Shown piece by piece: positions 1 through 6,385 of a stretch of 9,266 nucleotides of DNA (positions are counted from its first letter, which is position 1; every line of letters starts with the position of its first letter). The notes below the pieces were generated by a model. That model did not search any database. It was given only the letters and a program-made list of their open reading frames with translations, and had not been told where the DNA came from. A program made the translations under genes and the position numbers. The DNA lies in NCBI GenBank assembly GCA_030635045.1, contig DAOVZP010000040.1, positions 1 through 9,266 on the forward strand. The letters run 5' to 3'. This DNA comes from Bacteroidota bacterium. GTDB lineage: Bacteria > Bacteroidota > Bacteroidia > Bacteroidales > B18-G4.

Positions 1-50
1 TATAATATTTTTCGTCCTGATCTCTATTGATTTACAACAAAAGCTGTCCA

Positions 51-236
51 ATGAAGCATATCGATACCTCCAAATTATCACGTGACGAATGCTGGGGTGT
101 GCAGATCAATGGTATCAATCATTGCAAAAACTGTACCTGGGCCGGCACCTCCGCCTGTGAAGGGAAGGATATTGTACAAACAGGAAAGAACCATCTAGGA
201 TACCGTATCGGGGAAGATGGCATAGTGGATCAATAA
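51..236 (+). CDS. Small cysteine-bearing protein of unknown function
   Basis: This reads as a 61-residue soluble protein with no signal peptide or membrane segment. It has four cysteines (C14, C25, C28, C36) in a C-x10-C-x2-C-x7-C layout, with an aromatic residue after the first (CW) and a G-K-N-x-x-G stretch after the last. That spacing could hold a metal ion or an Fe-S cluster, but this is only an inference. I chose the ATG at 51; a TTG at 27 in the same frame would add 8 residues. Neither start has a clear Shine-Dalgarno site, and the frame is closed by a TGA at 18-20. The gene runs towards the hox operon and its TAA lies 4 bases from the hoxW stop, so the two transcripts must overlap at their 3' ends. 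I do not recognise a named family. The cysteine pattern and clean frame favour a real gene, but its small size leaves doubt. Confidence 0.6.
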   Translation: MKHIDTSKLSRDECWGVQINGINHCKNCTWAGTSACEGKDIVQTGKNHLGYRIGEDGIVDQ

Positions 237-240
237 GCCG

Positions 241-720
241 TTAACAAAATTTCAGTCCCGGTTTTAGGAATTTTTTAGGATGAAGAAGCTTTTTCTTCAT
301 GTAAACAAGGGAAGCATTCAGATTATCCGCAGCCTTATCGCTTATGCCTTCTTTAAATTCCCATTCGAAACCTTTAATGTGCAATAACAAAACAAGGGGT
401 TTTTTATCGAATAGCTCCTCACATAGTTTGACGATATAAGCGGGTGAAGCTGCATGGGTGGTAAATGAAACCCCGGAAGTGCCATCGACCTTGCTGAGGC
501 AGAAGTCATCAATCTCTTCTTCTGAAGCGTCAGCAAAGATGACAAGATCCATATCGGCAATGGCTTCAGCATCTTCAATGTTGAGCTGATAATTGCTATC
601 GAAGGAAAAGTCGTGCAGCCCCTCGACAGCCACCCATTCCCGGATCCTGTTCACAAAGGCATTTCCGAGGCCATCATCCTGTCTGCCCGGATTTCCGTAT
701 CCGTAAATCAGTACTTTCAA
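241..720 (-). CDS. hoxW: Hydrogenase maturation protease for HoxH (HoxW-like, peptidase M52 family)
   Basis: This is an endopeptidase of the HyaD/HycI/HoxW family. In this family the enzyme removes the C-terminal tail of the [NiFe] large subunit once nickel is in place; here the substrate should be HoxH, encoded just upstream. The 159 residues match the family's usual size. The N-terminal signature GxGNPGRxDDGLG covers residues 7-19. Probable nickel-sensing ligands are D16, D64 (in FADAS) and H89 (in TTHAASP), by analogy with Glu16, Asp62 and His93 of E. coli HybD. The start must be the TTG at 718-720, because the signature begins at residue 7 and no ATG lies nearby. That TTG is in the same frame as hoxH, two sense codons after its TGA, so translation is probably coupled by termination and re-initiation. 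It is the last gene of the operon. An 8-bp inverted repeat (280-300) lies inside its 3' end. Confidence 0.92.
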   Translation of the reverse strand: MKVLIYGYGNPGRQDDGLGNAFVNRIREWVAVEGLHDFSFDSNYQLNIEDAEAIADMDLVIFADASEEEIDDFCLSKVDGTSGVSFTTHAASPAYIVKLCEELFDKKPLVLLLHIKGFEWEFKEGISDKAADNLNASLVYMKKKLLHPKKFLKPGLKFC

Positions 721-726
721 TTTTTC

Positions 727-2178
727 TCAGGTTCTTTTTTTATCGATCAGGTTATTGGATGCATCATAAAGTGATATTTCCAGTGGCATTTGTCCAAGAG
801 CATGTGTAGCACAGCTCAGACAAGGGTCATAGGCTCTGATGGCCACTTCCACTGCATTCATCATTGGCTCGGTGATCTCGGTATGACCGTTCATCCAACT
901 CTTCGCCACCCTGTTCACCGACTGGTTCATGGGTTCGTTATTGTTGGTGGTGGAAACGATCAGGTTTGCCATGGTAATCTGATCTTTTTCATTAACCCTG
1001 TAGTGGTGGAACAAGGTACCACGTGGTGCCTCGATGACTCCTACACCTTCAGGCTGTCTTGCACCTTTTGTGGTAAGTTCACCCGTGAGGAGATCAGGAT
1101 CATTAAGCAATTCTTTCATCATCTCTGCTGCGTGAAGGATCTCTATCAGCCTTGCATAATGGAAATGCATACACATGTCGTTTGGCTTGCCATTGGTAAC
1201 TGCTTTATATTCTTCAAACTCTTTTTGAGCAAGCGGACTGGGAATAAAATCACATGTATTTAAGCGTGCCAGAGGTCCAACCCTGTACCATCCTTTTTCT
1301 TTACCAAGATGTTTAAGGTATGGGAACTTCATGTAACTCCACGAACGCACTTCCTCTTCGATGTATTCGTTATAATCCTGATAATCGACATCGTCAAGGA
1401 TCCTGTTACCTTCATTATCAACTGCACGAAGAACACCATGATAAAGGTCGAGTGCACCGTCCTTGCGTACAATGCTGAGGTGGTTCGACGGGAATTGTGC
1501 AAAGTTGTCAATAAACTCTTTATGCTCTTTATAATAGCCCTTGAAGAAATCGAGTGCACCCTGTGCCCAGGTGATCATATGCTCAATATTGAGCGGATCG
1601 GGACCATTCAGGAATGACTCTCTTTCAGCGGGGTCGAGATGCCTGTTGATACCGCCCGGGATCGCACCTGTTCCATGGATCTTTTTACCGGCAGTGGCAC
1701 GTATGATCTCCTGTCCGTATTTACGCATCATCACGCCCTGTACGGCAAGGTCTTTATGCATCAGTGCCACACCGATCACATTCCTGATCGCCGGGTCACC
1801 GTCGATGCCGAAGAGCAGGTCGGGTGATACCAGGTGGAAAAAATGAAGGGCATGTGACTGGAATATTTGTCCGTAGTGCATCAGGCGACGCATTTTTTCA
1901 CCTGTGGGTGTAAGCCCGTCGCCGGTGCCTGCGCCAACGACCACATCAAGAGCTTTCGCGGCAGCGAGGTGGTGGCTGACAGGACAAATACCGCAAAGAC
2001 GCTGTACGAGTACGGGGGCTTCCCAGTAAGGCCTGCCCTGCACGAAACGTTCAAAACCCCTGAATTCTACTATATGTAACCTGGTTTGAGAAACATTGTT
2101 CTGATCATCCAGGTGTACGGTAACCTTACCGTGTCCTTCCACTCTGGTTACCGGTTCTATGGTTATTTTCTGTGACAT
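727..2178 (-). CDS. hoxH: NAD-coupled [NiFe] hydrogenase large subunit HoxH
   Basis: This is the catalytic subunit that carries the NiFe(CN)2CO centre and interconverts H2 with protons and electrons in the cytoplasm. It has 483 residues, full length for group 3d HoxH. The N-terminal motif IEPVTRVEGHGK (residues 7-18) is followed by RLCGICPVSHH (60-70) with nickel/iron ligands C62 and C65. The C-terminal motif DPCLSCATH supplies C453 and C456. Cleavage after H459 would remove a 24-residue tail (ALGQMPLE and onward), the job of the adjacent HoxW. Stretches such as EFRGFERFVQG and WSYMKFPYLK resemble the Cupriavidus necator soluble hydrogenase as I recall it. The ATG at 2176-2178 is set by an AAGGAG site 8 bases upstream. 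The gene follows hoxY after 14 bases. There is no signal peptide partner or membrane anchor, which fits a soluble enzyme. Confidence 0.97.
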   Translation of the reverse strand: MSQKITIEPVTRVEGHGKVTVHLDDQNNVSQTRLHIVEFRGFERFVQGRPYWEAPVLVQRLCGICPVSHHLAAAKALDVVVGAGTGDGLTPTGEKMRRLMHYGQIFQSHALHFFHLVSPDLLFGIDGDPAIRNVIGVALMHKDLAVQGVMMRKYGQEIIRATAGKKIHGTGAIPGGINRHLDPAERESFLNGPDPLNIEHMITWAQGALDFFKGYYKEHKEFIDNFAQFPSNHLSIVRKDGALDLYHGVLRAVDNEGNRILDDVDYQDYNEYIEEEVRSWSYMKFPYLKHLGKEKGWYRVGPLARLNTCDFIPSPLAQKEFEEYKAVTNGKPNDMCMHFHYARLIEILHAAEMMKELLNDPDLLTGELTTKGARQPEGVGVIEAPRGTLFHHYRVNEKDQITMANLIVSTTNNNEPMNQSVNRVAKSWMNGHTEITEPMMNAVEVAIRAYDPCLSCATHALGQMPLEISLYDASNNLIDKKRT

Positions 2179-2186
2179 ATTACTAT

Positions 2187-2192
2187 CTCCTT
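2187..2192 (-). promoter_or_regulatory. Strong Shine-Dalgarno site of hoxH
   Basis: On the minus strand AAGGAG lies 8 bases before the hoxH ATG and starts directly after the hoxY TAA stop. It fixes the hoxH start. Strong sites are uncommon in Bacteroidota, and in this operon only hoxH and hoxY have one. Confidence 0.75.
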
Positions 2193-2741
2193 TTAATCAA
2201 ATTTTACAACTTCATAAGGTAATTTCAACTCATCACCTGTTACAAGCGCCACAAGCGCATTCCAGATGAGATCGGCCCTTGGCGGGCATCCCGGCAGATA
2301 ATAATCGATCTTAACGATCTCGTGGCAGGGATATACTTTATCAAGTATCATTGGTAATTCATCATCATTCGGCAGTATCTGCTCCTTGTTCAATCCAACG
2401 GTTGGCCCGTCGAGATATGCTTCACGGATACATTCCTCCACCGGGATTCCGTTCCTGAGTGCAGGTAAGCCGCCCATTAGGTCGCATTCACCCAGGGAAA
2501 AGAGTATCTTGCAAGTCTTCCGGACGTTCTTCGAAATATGTATATTCTCTCTGTTACAGCATCCGCCTTCGATCAAGCCAATGTCACACTGCTTTGTGAA
2601 AGTCTTGATATCATCGATCGGAGATTTATTAAATTCAACCAGCTCGATCAGTTCCAGGATCCTTTCGTCAATGTCAAGAAGTGACATATGGCATCCGAAA
2701 CAGCCGGCCAGAGATGTTGTTGCTACTACTGGTTTGCTCAT
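2193..2741 (-). CDS. hoxY: NAD-coupled [NiFe] hydrogenase small subunit HoxY
   Basis: This is the electron-transfer partner of HoxH and holds the single proximal [4Fe-4S] cluster between the active site and the diaphorase. It has 182 residues, the short form typical of group 3 cytoplasmic hydrogenases, with no Tat signal and no C-terminal medial and distal cluster domain. Likely cluster ligands are C14 and C17 (AGCFGCHMSLLD), C86 (LGEC) and C152 (LPGCPPR). A further pair, C61-C62, follows EGG in the stretch where related subunits have a conserved E-G-G/A. The ATG at 2739-2741 has an AAGGAG site 8 bases upstream. It lies 18 bases after hoxU and 14 before hoxH, so the three are surely one transcript. 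The order U-Y-H matches known hox operons. Confidence 0.96.
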   Translation of the reverse strand: MSKPVVATTSLAGCFGCHMSLLDIDERILELIELVEFNKSPIDDIKTFTKQCDIGLIEGGCCNRENIHISKNVRKTCKILFSLGECDLMGGLPALRNGIPVEECIREAYLDGPTVGLNKEQILPNDDELPMILDKVYPCHEIVKIDYYLPGCPPRADLIWNALVALVTGDELKLPYEVVKFD

Positions 2742-2749
2742 TATCTGGT

Positions 2750-2755
2750 CTCCTT
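2750..2755 (-). promoter_or_regulatory. Strong Shine-Dalgarno site of hoxY
   Basis: On the minus strand AAGGAG lies exactly 8 bases before the hoxY ATG, the same core and spacing as at hoxH. It supports the hoxY start and may raise translation of the catalytic pair relative to hoxF and hoxU, which lack such a site. Confidence 0.75.
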
Positions 2756-2759
2756 TTTA

Positions 2760-3458
2760 TTATTTGTTTTCAATTTCACTACCGATGGGCTCTTTGTCGT
2801 ATTTACGCTCGCCGATAGGTTCATAATAACCACGCTCTTTCTTGAGTATCGCGCCAACAGGGCAGATATCCATCGCTGCCAGTGCTTCAGCTTCAGTAAG
2901 CTGTGAAGCCAGTTCGGTGTCGAGCTCAATGTGAAGGTTTTCACCACCCCTGCTGTTGAATGCAAAGACATGTTTACCATCTTTTATAACACCACGCACA
3001 CAACGCTTGCACATGATGCAGCGATTCCTGTCGTGATAGATGTATTTGCTGTCGGCATTCACGCCCTTTTCAGGGAATTCATACGGAAAGCGCGGTACCA
3101 TCATCTGGTAGCGATAGCCTAAGGCCTGCAATTCACAGTTCCCGCTCTTTTCGCAAGCAGGACAGAAATGATTACCGGCCACAAACATGATTTCTATGAT
3201 GGCTTTTCTCATTTCCTCGAGCTCCGGAATATTGCTTTCTATGTGCATTCCGTCTACAGCCGGTGTGCTGCAAGCGGTCATGTTGCGCCCGTTCACCTGA
3301 ATATTACAAATGCGGCAGGAACCGGCAGGCTTAATGCCATCAACATGACAAAGAGAAGGTATAAAGATGCCATTTTCCTTAGCAGCATCAATAATGCTTG
3401 TCCCGTCTGTGGTCCAGCATTCTTTACCATCTATGTGTATTTTGATCTTGTCGTTCAT
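2760..3458 (-). CDS. hoxU: NAD-coupled hydrogenase diaphorase Fe-S subunit HoxU
   Basis: HoxU is the iron-sulfur wire between HoxY and HoxF, homologous to the N-terminal part of NuoG of complex I. Three cluster sites can be read in its 232 residues. A ferredoxin-like [2Fe-2S] site is at C37, C48, C51 and C63. A His-ligated [4Fe-4S] site is at H97, C99, C102 and C108 (NHFCPACEKSGNC). A second [4Fe-4S] site is at C147, C150, C153 (CIMCKRC) and C199 (CPVG). The C-terminal tail has EPIG twice (213-216 and 223-226). The length matches Cupriavidus-type HoxU. The ATG at 3456-3458 has no clear Shine-Dalgarno site and follows the hoxF stop by 30 bases, so it may depend on translation from upstream. 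The protein should be soluble, in the HoxFU diaphorase module. Confidence 0.95.
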   Translation of the reverse strand: MNDKIKIHIDGKECWTTDGTSIIDAAKENGIFIPSLCHVDGIKPAGSCRICNIQVNGRNMTACSTPAVDGMHIESNIPELEEMRKAIIEIMFVAGNHFCPACEKSGNCELQALGYRYQMMVPRFPYEFPEKGVNADSKYIYHDRNRCIMCKRCVRGVIKDGKHVFAFNSRGGENLHIELDTELASQLTEAEALAAMDICPVGAILKKERGYYEPIGERKYDKEPIGSEIENK

Positions 3459-3488
3459 ATTGTTAGGTCTTTCAGATTCTTAATAAGA

Positions 3489-5291
3489 TTAATGTACATT
3501 TGGTACCCTGTCAACATATTTACATGAAGCTTCAACAGCTTTGTCCATATCAAATTCGGAAACAAATTCATCATCGGTTTTGACGAGCGCTTCGTACAAT
3601 GGACGGAAGTTATCGATTGTGGTCATGATCGGGTTAGCAGCAGTTTGTCCCAGGCCGCAACGATTGGCCTGCTTCATATACTTGCTCCAGTCGTACAATT
3701 CATCGATATCATTCATGGTACCGAATCCGTTCATAAGCTTAAGGAGCTTATTCTTCAGGATCACAGTCAGTGAACGGCATGGAGCGCATGAACTGCATGA
3801 TTCATCAATAAAGAAATCCATATAGTTAAGGGCTACTTCTTTGAGCAGGTCACGGTCTTTGCCGATCACGATCATGGCACCTCCTGTCGGGAGTTGCTCG
3901 AACGAAATCTTTTGATCGAATTTGTCAGGGCCAATACAAACACCTGAAGGGCCGGCAACCTGGACTGCCTGGACGGAGTCGGCATCTACCATTTCAAGCA
4001 TTTCGTTTACGGTCATTCCGTATTCAACTTCATATACGCCGGGCTTCCTGCAGTCACCGGAGACGCTGAGCACCTTGGTGCCTGCTGATTCCTCCGTACC
4101 TATCGCCCTGAACCAGTCAGCACCGTGGAGAATGATCTTCACTACCGTACTGAGGGTTTCTACATTATTAACTACAGTTGGTTTATTATGATATCCAGCC
4201 TGTACCGGAAACGGAGGACGGTTACGCGGTTCGCCACGCTTGCCTTCCATTGATTCGATCAGCGCAGATTCTTCACCACAAACGTAGGCACCGCCTCCCA
4301 TCTGGATACGGATATCAAAGTTAAATCCTTCCGAACCGAGAATCTTATCGCCAAGAAGGTTATCATCTCTCATTTTTTGCAAAACATCTTCCAGGTATGC
4401 TTTCAAATAGTTGTACTCTGCCCTGAGGTACAGAAAGCCCTCTTTGGCATCGATCGCATACGCTGCAATGGCCATACCTTCGAACAATTGCTCCGGCATT
4501 TCAGTAAGCAGCACCCTGTCCTTAAAAGTACCGGGCTCTCCTTCATCCGCATTGCAGACGAGGTAGCTGACATCACCGTTCGACTTGCGGCAGAATTCCC
4601 ATTTTAACCCGGCCGGGAAACCGGCACCTCCCCTGCCACGCAGGTTTGAGCTTTTTACGGTTTCTATCACAGCCTCACGGGTAATGTTGACAGCCCTCTT
4701 AAGGGCAGAACCAACTTCATACTCGAGGCAGAGCACAGAGCCTTTTTGCATCCGGCAATTGCTGTTTACCATTGACTTGATAAGATCGTCGGAGTTCCTG
4801 CCGTCGCCGGTTTGTCCAACCATATCGTTTACATCTTTACCGGCTTTAAACCCGGCTACGAGCTCCTTAACCTTAGAGATTGTGAGGTTTGTAAAGGGTA
4901 CACCATTGATGAGGGCTGCAGGCTCCTGGTCGTTCATGCCAATATCTGAGGTTTCGAAAAGCCCAACCAATCCGTCTTCACTGACAGATCCGAATTTGGT
5001 ACCGGCTTCATCTTCAAACGCTCTGGCAATTTCATCACTACCCATCATTTTAGCCACAACACTGTCGTTGAGATAAACAGTGTATTCTCCTGTTGGCTCA
5101 TAGGTAAAGAAGTGATAAAACGACAAAGTCTGCTCGACATCAACCTTCGACATGTTCAGCTGTCCGGCGAGGACCTCAATTGCTTCCGCCGGAATGCATT
5201 TGAACTCCGCCTGGATATCGAGGAGAATATCCATCAAACGCGTTCTGTCATCATGGTAGTTCCTGATGATGTTTTGCACTTTATCTTTCAT
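3489..5291 (-). CDS. hoxF: Diaphorase subunit HoxF with fused NuoE-like domain (FMN and NAD(H) site)
   Basis: This is the flavin subunit where electrons meet NAD+/NADH, and the first gene of the operon. Its 600 residues join two parts. Residues 1 to about 160 are a NuoE/HoxE-like thioredoxin fold, and about 185-600 are NuoF-like. The NuoF part has LRGRGGAGFPAGLKW (217-231) and NADEGEPGTFKDR (247-259) for FMN and NAD, GAYVCGEESALIES (334-347), and a C-terminal [4Fe-4S] site at C499, C502, C505 and C545. In the NuoE-like part the four positions that normally bind a [2Fe-2S] cluster appear as N75, A80, D116 and N120, so this domain should be cluster-free and structural. The fusion resembles Cupriavidus HoxF rather than the separate HoxE of cyanobacteria. 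The ATG at 5289-5291 lacks a clear Shine-Dalgarno site. The promoter and a Rex operator lie 45-94 bases upstream. Confidence 0.95.
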   Translation of the reverse strand: MKDKVQNIIRNYHDDRTRLMDILLDIQAEFKCIPAEAIEVLAGQLNMSKVDVEQTLSFYHFFTYEPTGEYTVYLNDSVVAKMMGSDEIARAFEDEAGTKFGSVSEDGLVGLFETSDIGMNDQEPAALINGVPFTNLTISKVKELVAGFKAGKDVNDMVGQTGDGRNSDDLIKSMVNSNCRMQKGSVLCLEYEVGSALKRAVNITREAVIETVKSSNLRGRGGAGFPAGLKWEFCRKSNGDVSYLVCNADEGEPGTFKDRVLLTEMPEQLFEGMAIAAYAIDAKEGFLYLRAEYNYLKAYLEDVLQKMRDDNLLGDKILGSEGFNFDIRIQMGGGAYVCGEESALIESMEGKRGEPRNRPPFPVQAGYHNKPTVVNNVETLSTVVKIILHGADWFRAIGTEESAGTKVLSVSGDCRKPGVYEVEYGMTVNEMLEMVDADSVQAVQVAGPSGVCIGPDKFDQKISFEQLPTGGAMIVIGKDRDLLKEVALNYMDFFIDESCSSCAPCRSLTVILKNKLLKLMNGFGTMNDIDELYDWSKYMKQANRCGLGQTAANPIMTTIDNFRPLYEALVKTDDEFVSEFDMDKAVEASCKYVDRVPNVH

Positions 5292-5335
5292 ATAATCAAC
5301 ACTTTAGTAATGCGTTATTGAATTATTTAGTTTAT

Positions 5336-5353
5336 TTGTTAATTATTTAACAA
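5336..5353. promoter_or_regulatory. Rex operator upstream of hoxF
   Basis: The 18 bases TTGTTAATTATTTAACAA have perfect 7-base inverted arms, TTGTTAA and TTAACAA, around a 4-base centre. This equals the consensus TTGTTAA-N4-TTAACAA known for Rex repressors of clostridia and relatives. The site lies 2 bases downstream of the -7 box of the hoxF promoter, over the expected transcription start, where a bound repressor would block RNA polymerase. The rex gene is the next gene upstream. Control by NADH/NAD+ ratio is a strong inference but is not shown by the sequence alone. Confidence 0.85.
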
Positions 5354-5355
5354 CG

Positions 5356-5385
5356 CAAAATTAAACTGTTTTTTTAAATGAGCAA
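5356..5385 (-). promoter_or_regulatory. Bacteroidota-type promoter of the hox operon
   Basis: On the minus strand a perfect -7 box TAATTTTG (5356-5363) matches TAnnTTTG. A TTG (5383-5385, in context ATTG) lies 19 bases upstream as the -33 element. Transcription should begin a few bases downstream of the box, near 5349-5351, inside the Rex operator, giving a leader of roughly 60 bases before the hoxF ATG. Confidence 0.65.
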
Positions 5386-5386
5386 T

Positions 5387-5498
5387 AGGTGTGAAGAATT
5401 TAGAACGATTTCAAATTATTCTAATAGATATATACATACTACTATAATTGTATAAATAGGTGAAAAAAACTTAAACCTTTGAGGTATTGATGGGGTTG
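5387..5498. other. AT-rich intergenic stretch with a weak possible rex terminator
   Basis: No open frame or RNA gene is visible here. The stretch is strongly AT-rich. Read on the minus strand, 5475-5485 can form a 4-bp stem (ACCT/AGGT) with a 3-base loop, followed by TTTAAG and a run of seven T (5463-5469). This could be a weak rho-independent terminator after rex, downstream of the heptad array. The stem is too short to call with confidence. Confidence 0.3.
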
Positions 5499-5561
5499 TT
5501 GCTGGTTGCTGGGGGCTGGATGCTGGATACTGGATACTGGATGCTGGATGCTGGATACTGG
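5499..5561 (-). repeat. Tandem heptad repeat, nine units of CCAGNNN
   Basis: Nine 7-base units lie head to tail without interruption. In the direction of rex transcription each unit is CCAG followed by TAT or CAT (six units), CCC (one) or CAA (two, at the distal end). The array starts about 50 bases after the rex stop, in untranslated DNA between rex and hoxF. A second array with a related core lies at 8463-8530. The function is unknown. The unit length is not compatible with CRISPR or with an origin. Confidence 0.85.
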
Positions 5562-5571
5562 ATAACTTCAA

Positions 5572-5601
5572 ACTTTAGCTCACTTTAGCTCACTTTAGGC
5601 A
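5572..5601. repeat. Three tandem copies of a 10-bp unit
   Basis: ACTTTAGCTC occurs twice in tandem (5572-5581 and 5582-5591), followed by a third copy with altered end, ACTTTAGGCA (5592-5601). The repeat lies between the rex stop codon at 5613 and the heptad array. It encodes nothing and forms no clear hairpin. It is probably a replication-slippage product. Confidence 0.75.
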
Positions 5602-5612
5602 CTTGTTACTGG

Positions 5613-6230
5613 TCAGGAGTTGGTGAAATAAGCAATCTCTTCAAGGAAAGTAAGCATGTCCACATTACGTACAAAAACATTATCCGGAACGGCAAGATGC
5701 TCAGAGGTATAATTCAGGATCCCTTTGATGCCGGCATCGAGCAGGATCGGCAGGATATCATTTACATCTTCCGGTGGAATGGCGAGGATAGCAATAGTTG
5801 TATCATGTTGTCTGACATAGTCAGGCAGATTGGTGATGCTGCTGCATGAGATGCCCTCGCAGGAATGATTGATCTTGGCGGGGTCAATGTCGAAAGCAGC
5901 AGCGACATCCAGCCTGGCATTGGAATCCTTCAGGTATTTCACCAATGACATACCAAGCCGTCCGAGTCCGACCAGAATAATGTTTTGTTCCGGCCTGTCA
6001 ATCTTTTCCGAAATCTTATCGATCAGTGCCGTGACACTATATCCCTTCCTCCTGTCGCCTGATATCCCCAACAACATGAGGTCATGCCTTACCTGCACAG
6101 CTTTGACATCCAGCATGCGCGCGAGGTCATGTGAAAAGATGTATGGCTCGTCCAGATACTTATATTTCTCCAGAAGCCTTCTATACTGACTCAGGCGGAC
6201 CACTGTATTCCCCGGAAGATCATTTTCCAT
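5613..6230 (-). CDS. rex: Redox-sensing transcriptional repressor Rex
   Basis: Rex is a dimeric DNA-binding protein that senses the NADH/NAD+ ratio: NADH binding releases it from its operators. The 205 residues match the family's usual 205-215. Residues about 10-70 form the winged helix, with the recognition region AVQVRHDLMLLGISG (44-58) and the wing RRKGYSV (60-66). Residues about 80-190 form the Rossmann domain, with VGLGRLG (87-93) and an acidic D114 at the end of the second strand (AAFDID), suited to bind the adenine ribose of NAD(H). The ATG at 6228-6230 has no clear Shine-Dalgarno site. The gene precedes hoxF on the same strand, 321 bases away, with separate promoters. A matching operator in front of hoxF makes the hox operon its likely target. 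Confidence 0.94.
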   Translation of the reverse strand: MENDLPGNTVVRLSQYRRLLEKYKYLDEPYIFSHDLARMLDVKAVQVRHDLMLLGISGDRRKGYSVTALIDKISEKIDRPEQNIILVGLGRLGMSLVKYLKDSNARLDVAAAFDIDPAKINHSCEGISCSSITNLPDYVRQHDTTIAILAIPPEDVNDILPILLDAGIKGILNYTSEHLAVPDNVFVRNVDMLTFLEEIAYFTNS

Positions 6231-6241
6231 TGCTGCAGATA

Positions 6242-6257
6242 TTGGTTTTTACACCAA
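6242..6257. promoter_or_regulatory. Inverted repeat at the rex start site, candidate operator
   Basis: TTGGTTTTTACACCAA has 5-base inverted arms (TTGGT/ACCAA) around 6 bases. It abuts the -7 box of the rex promoter, in nearly the same place the Rex operator takes at hoxF. The match to the Rex consensus is weak, so autoregulation by Rex or binding by another regulator are both possible. Confidence 0.4.
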
Positions 6258-6287
6258 CAAAATTAGGATTTCGCCTGAATTTTCAAA
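6258..6287 (-). promoter_or_regulatory. Bacteroidota-type promoter of rex
   Basis: On the minus strand the -7 box is TAATTTTG (6258-6265), identical to that of the hox promoter, and a perfect TTTG (6284-6287) lies 18 bases upstream as the -33 element. The expected start is close to 6251-6253, giving a leader of about 20 bases before the rex ATG. Confidence 0.7.
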
Positions 6288-6385
6288 ATTTTGATAAAAA
6301 CATGAATATTTTTATGGATAATAGGCTGCTTCTTTGTATATTTATAATTCATTGTCAAAGCTTTAAGTAAAACCACAGGCACCTC

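Noticed and set aside
1..6. TATAAT at the window start as a promoter -10 box for the small gene at 51.
   Set aside because: No -35 can be seen because of the window edge, and the other promoters here follow the TAnnTTTG pattern instead.
241..247. TTAACAA at the hoxW stop as a second Rex half-site.
   Set aside because: There is no partner TTGTTAA arm at the right spacing, and the position is at the end of an operon.
280..300. Perfect 8-bp inverted repeat ATGAAGAA/TTCTTCAT as a terminator between the convergent genes.
   Set aside because: It lies inside the hoxW coding end (MKKKLLH), is AT-rich, and is not followed by a T-run in either direction.
735..745. Run of seven A in the 3' end of hoxH (minus strand) as a programmed -1 frameshift site.
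   Set aside because: The heptamer A AAA AAG is out of phase with the hoxH codons, and the conserved HoxH tail and stop are already as expected in frame 0.
1541..1846. Long open frames opposite hoxH, hoxF and the dehydrogenase gene.
   Set aside because: They overlap strongly conserved genes on the other strand, have no recognisable motifs and no plausible starts; they are by-products of codon use.
5499..5601. Repeat cluster as a CRISPR array or replication origin iterons.
   Set aside because: Units are only 7 or 10 bases with no spacers, there are no cas or replication genes, and the units do not resemble DnaA boxes.
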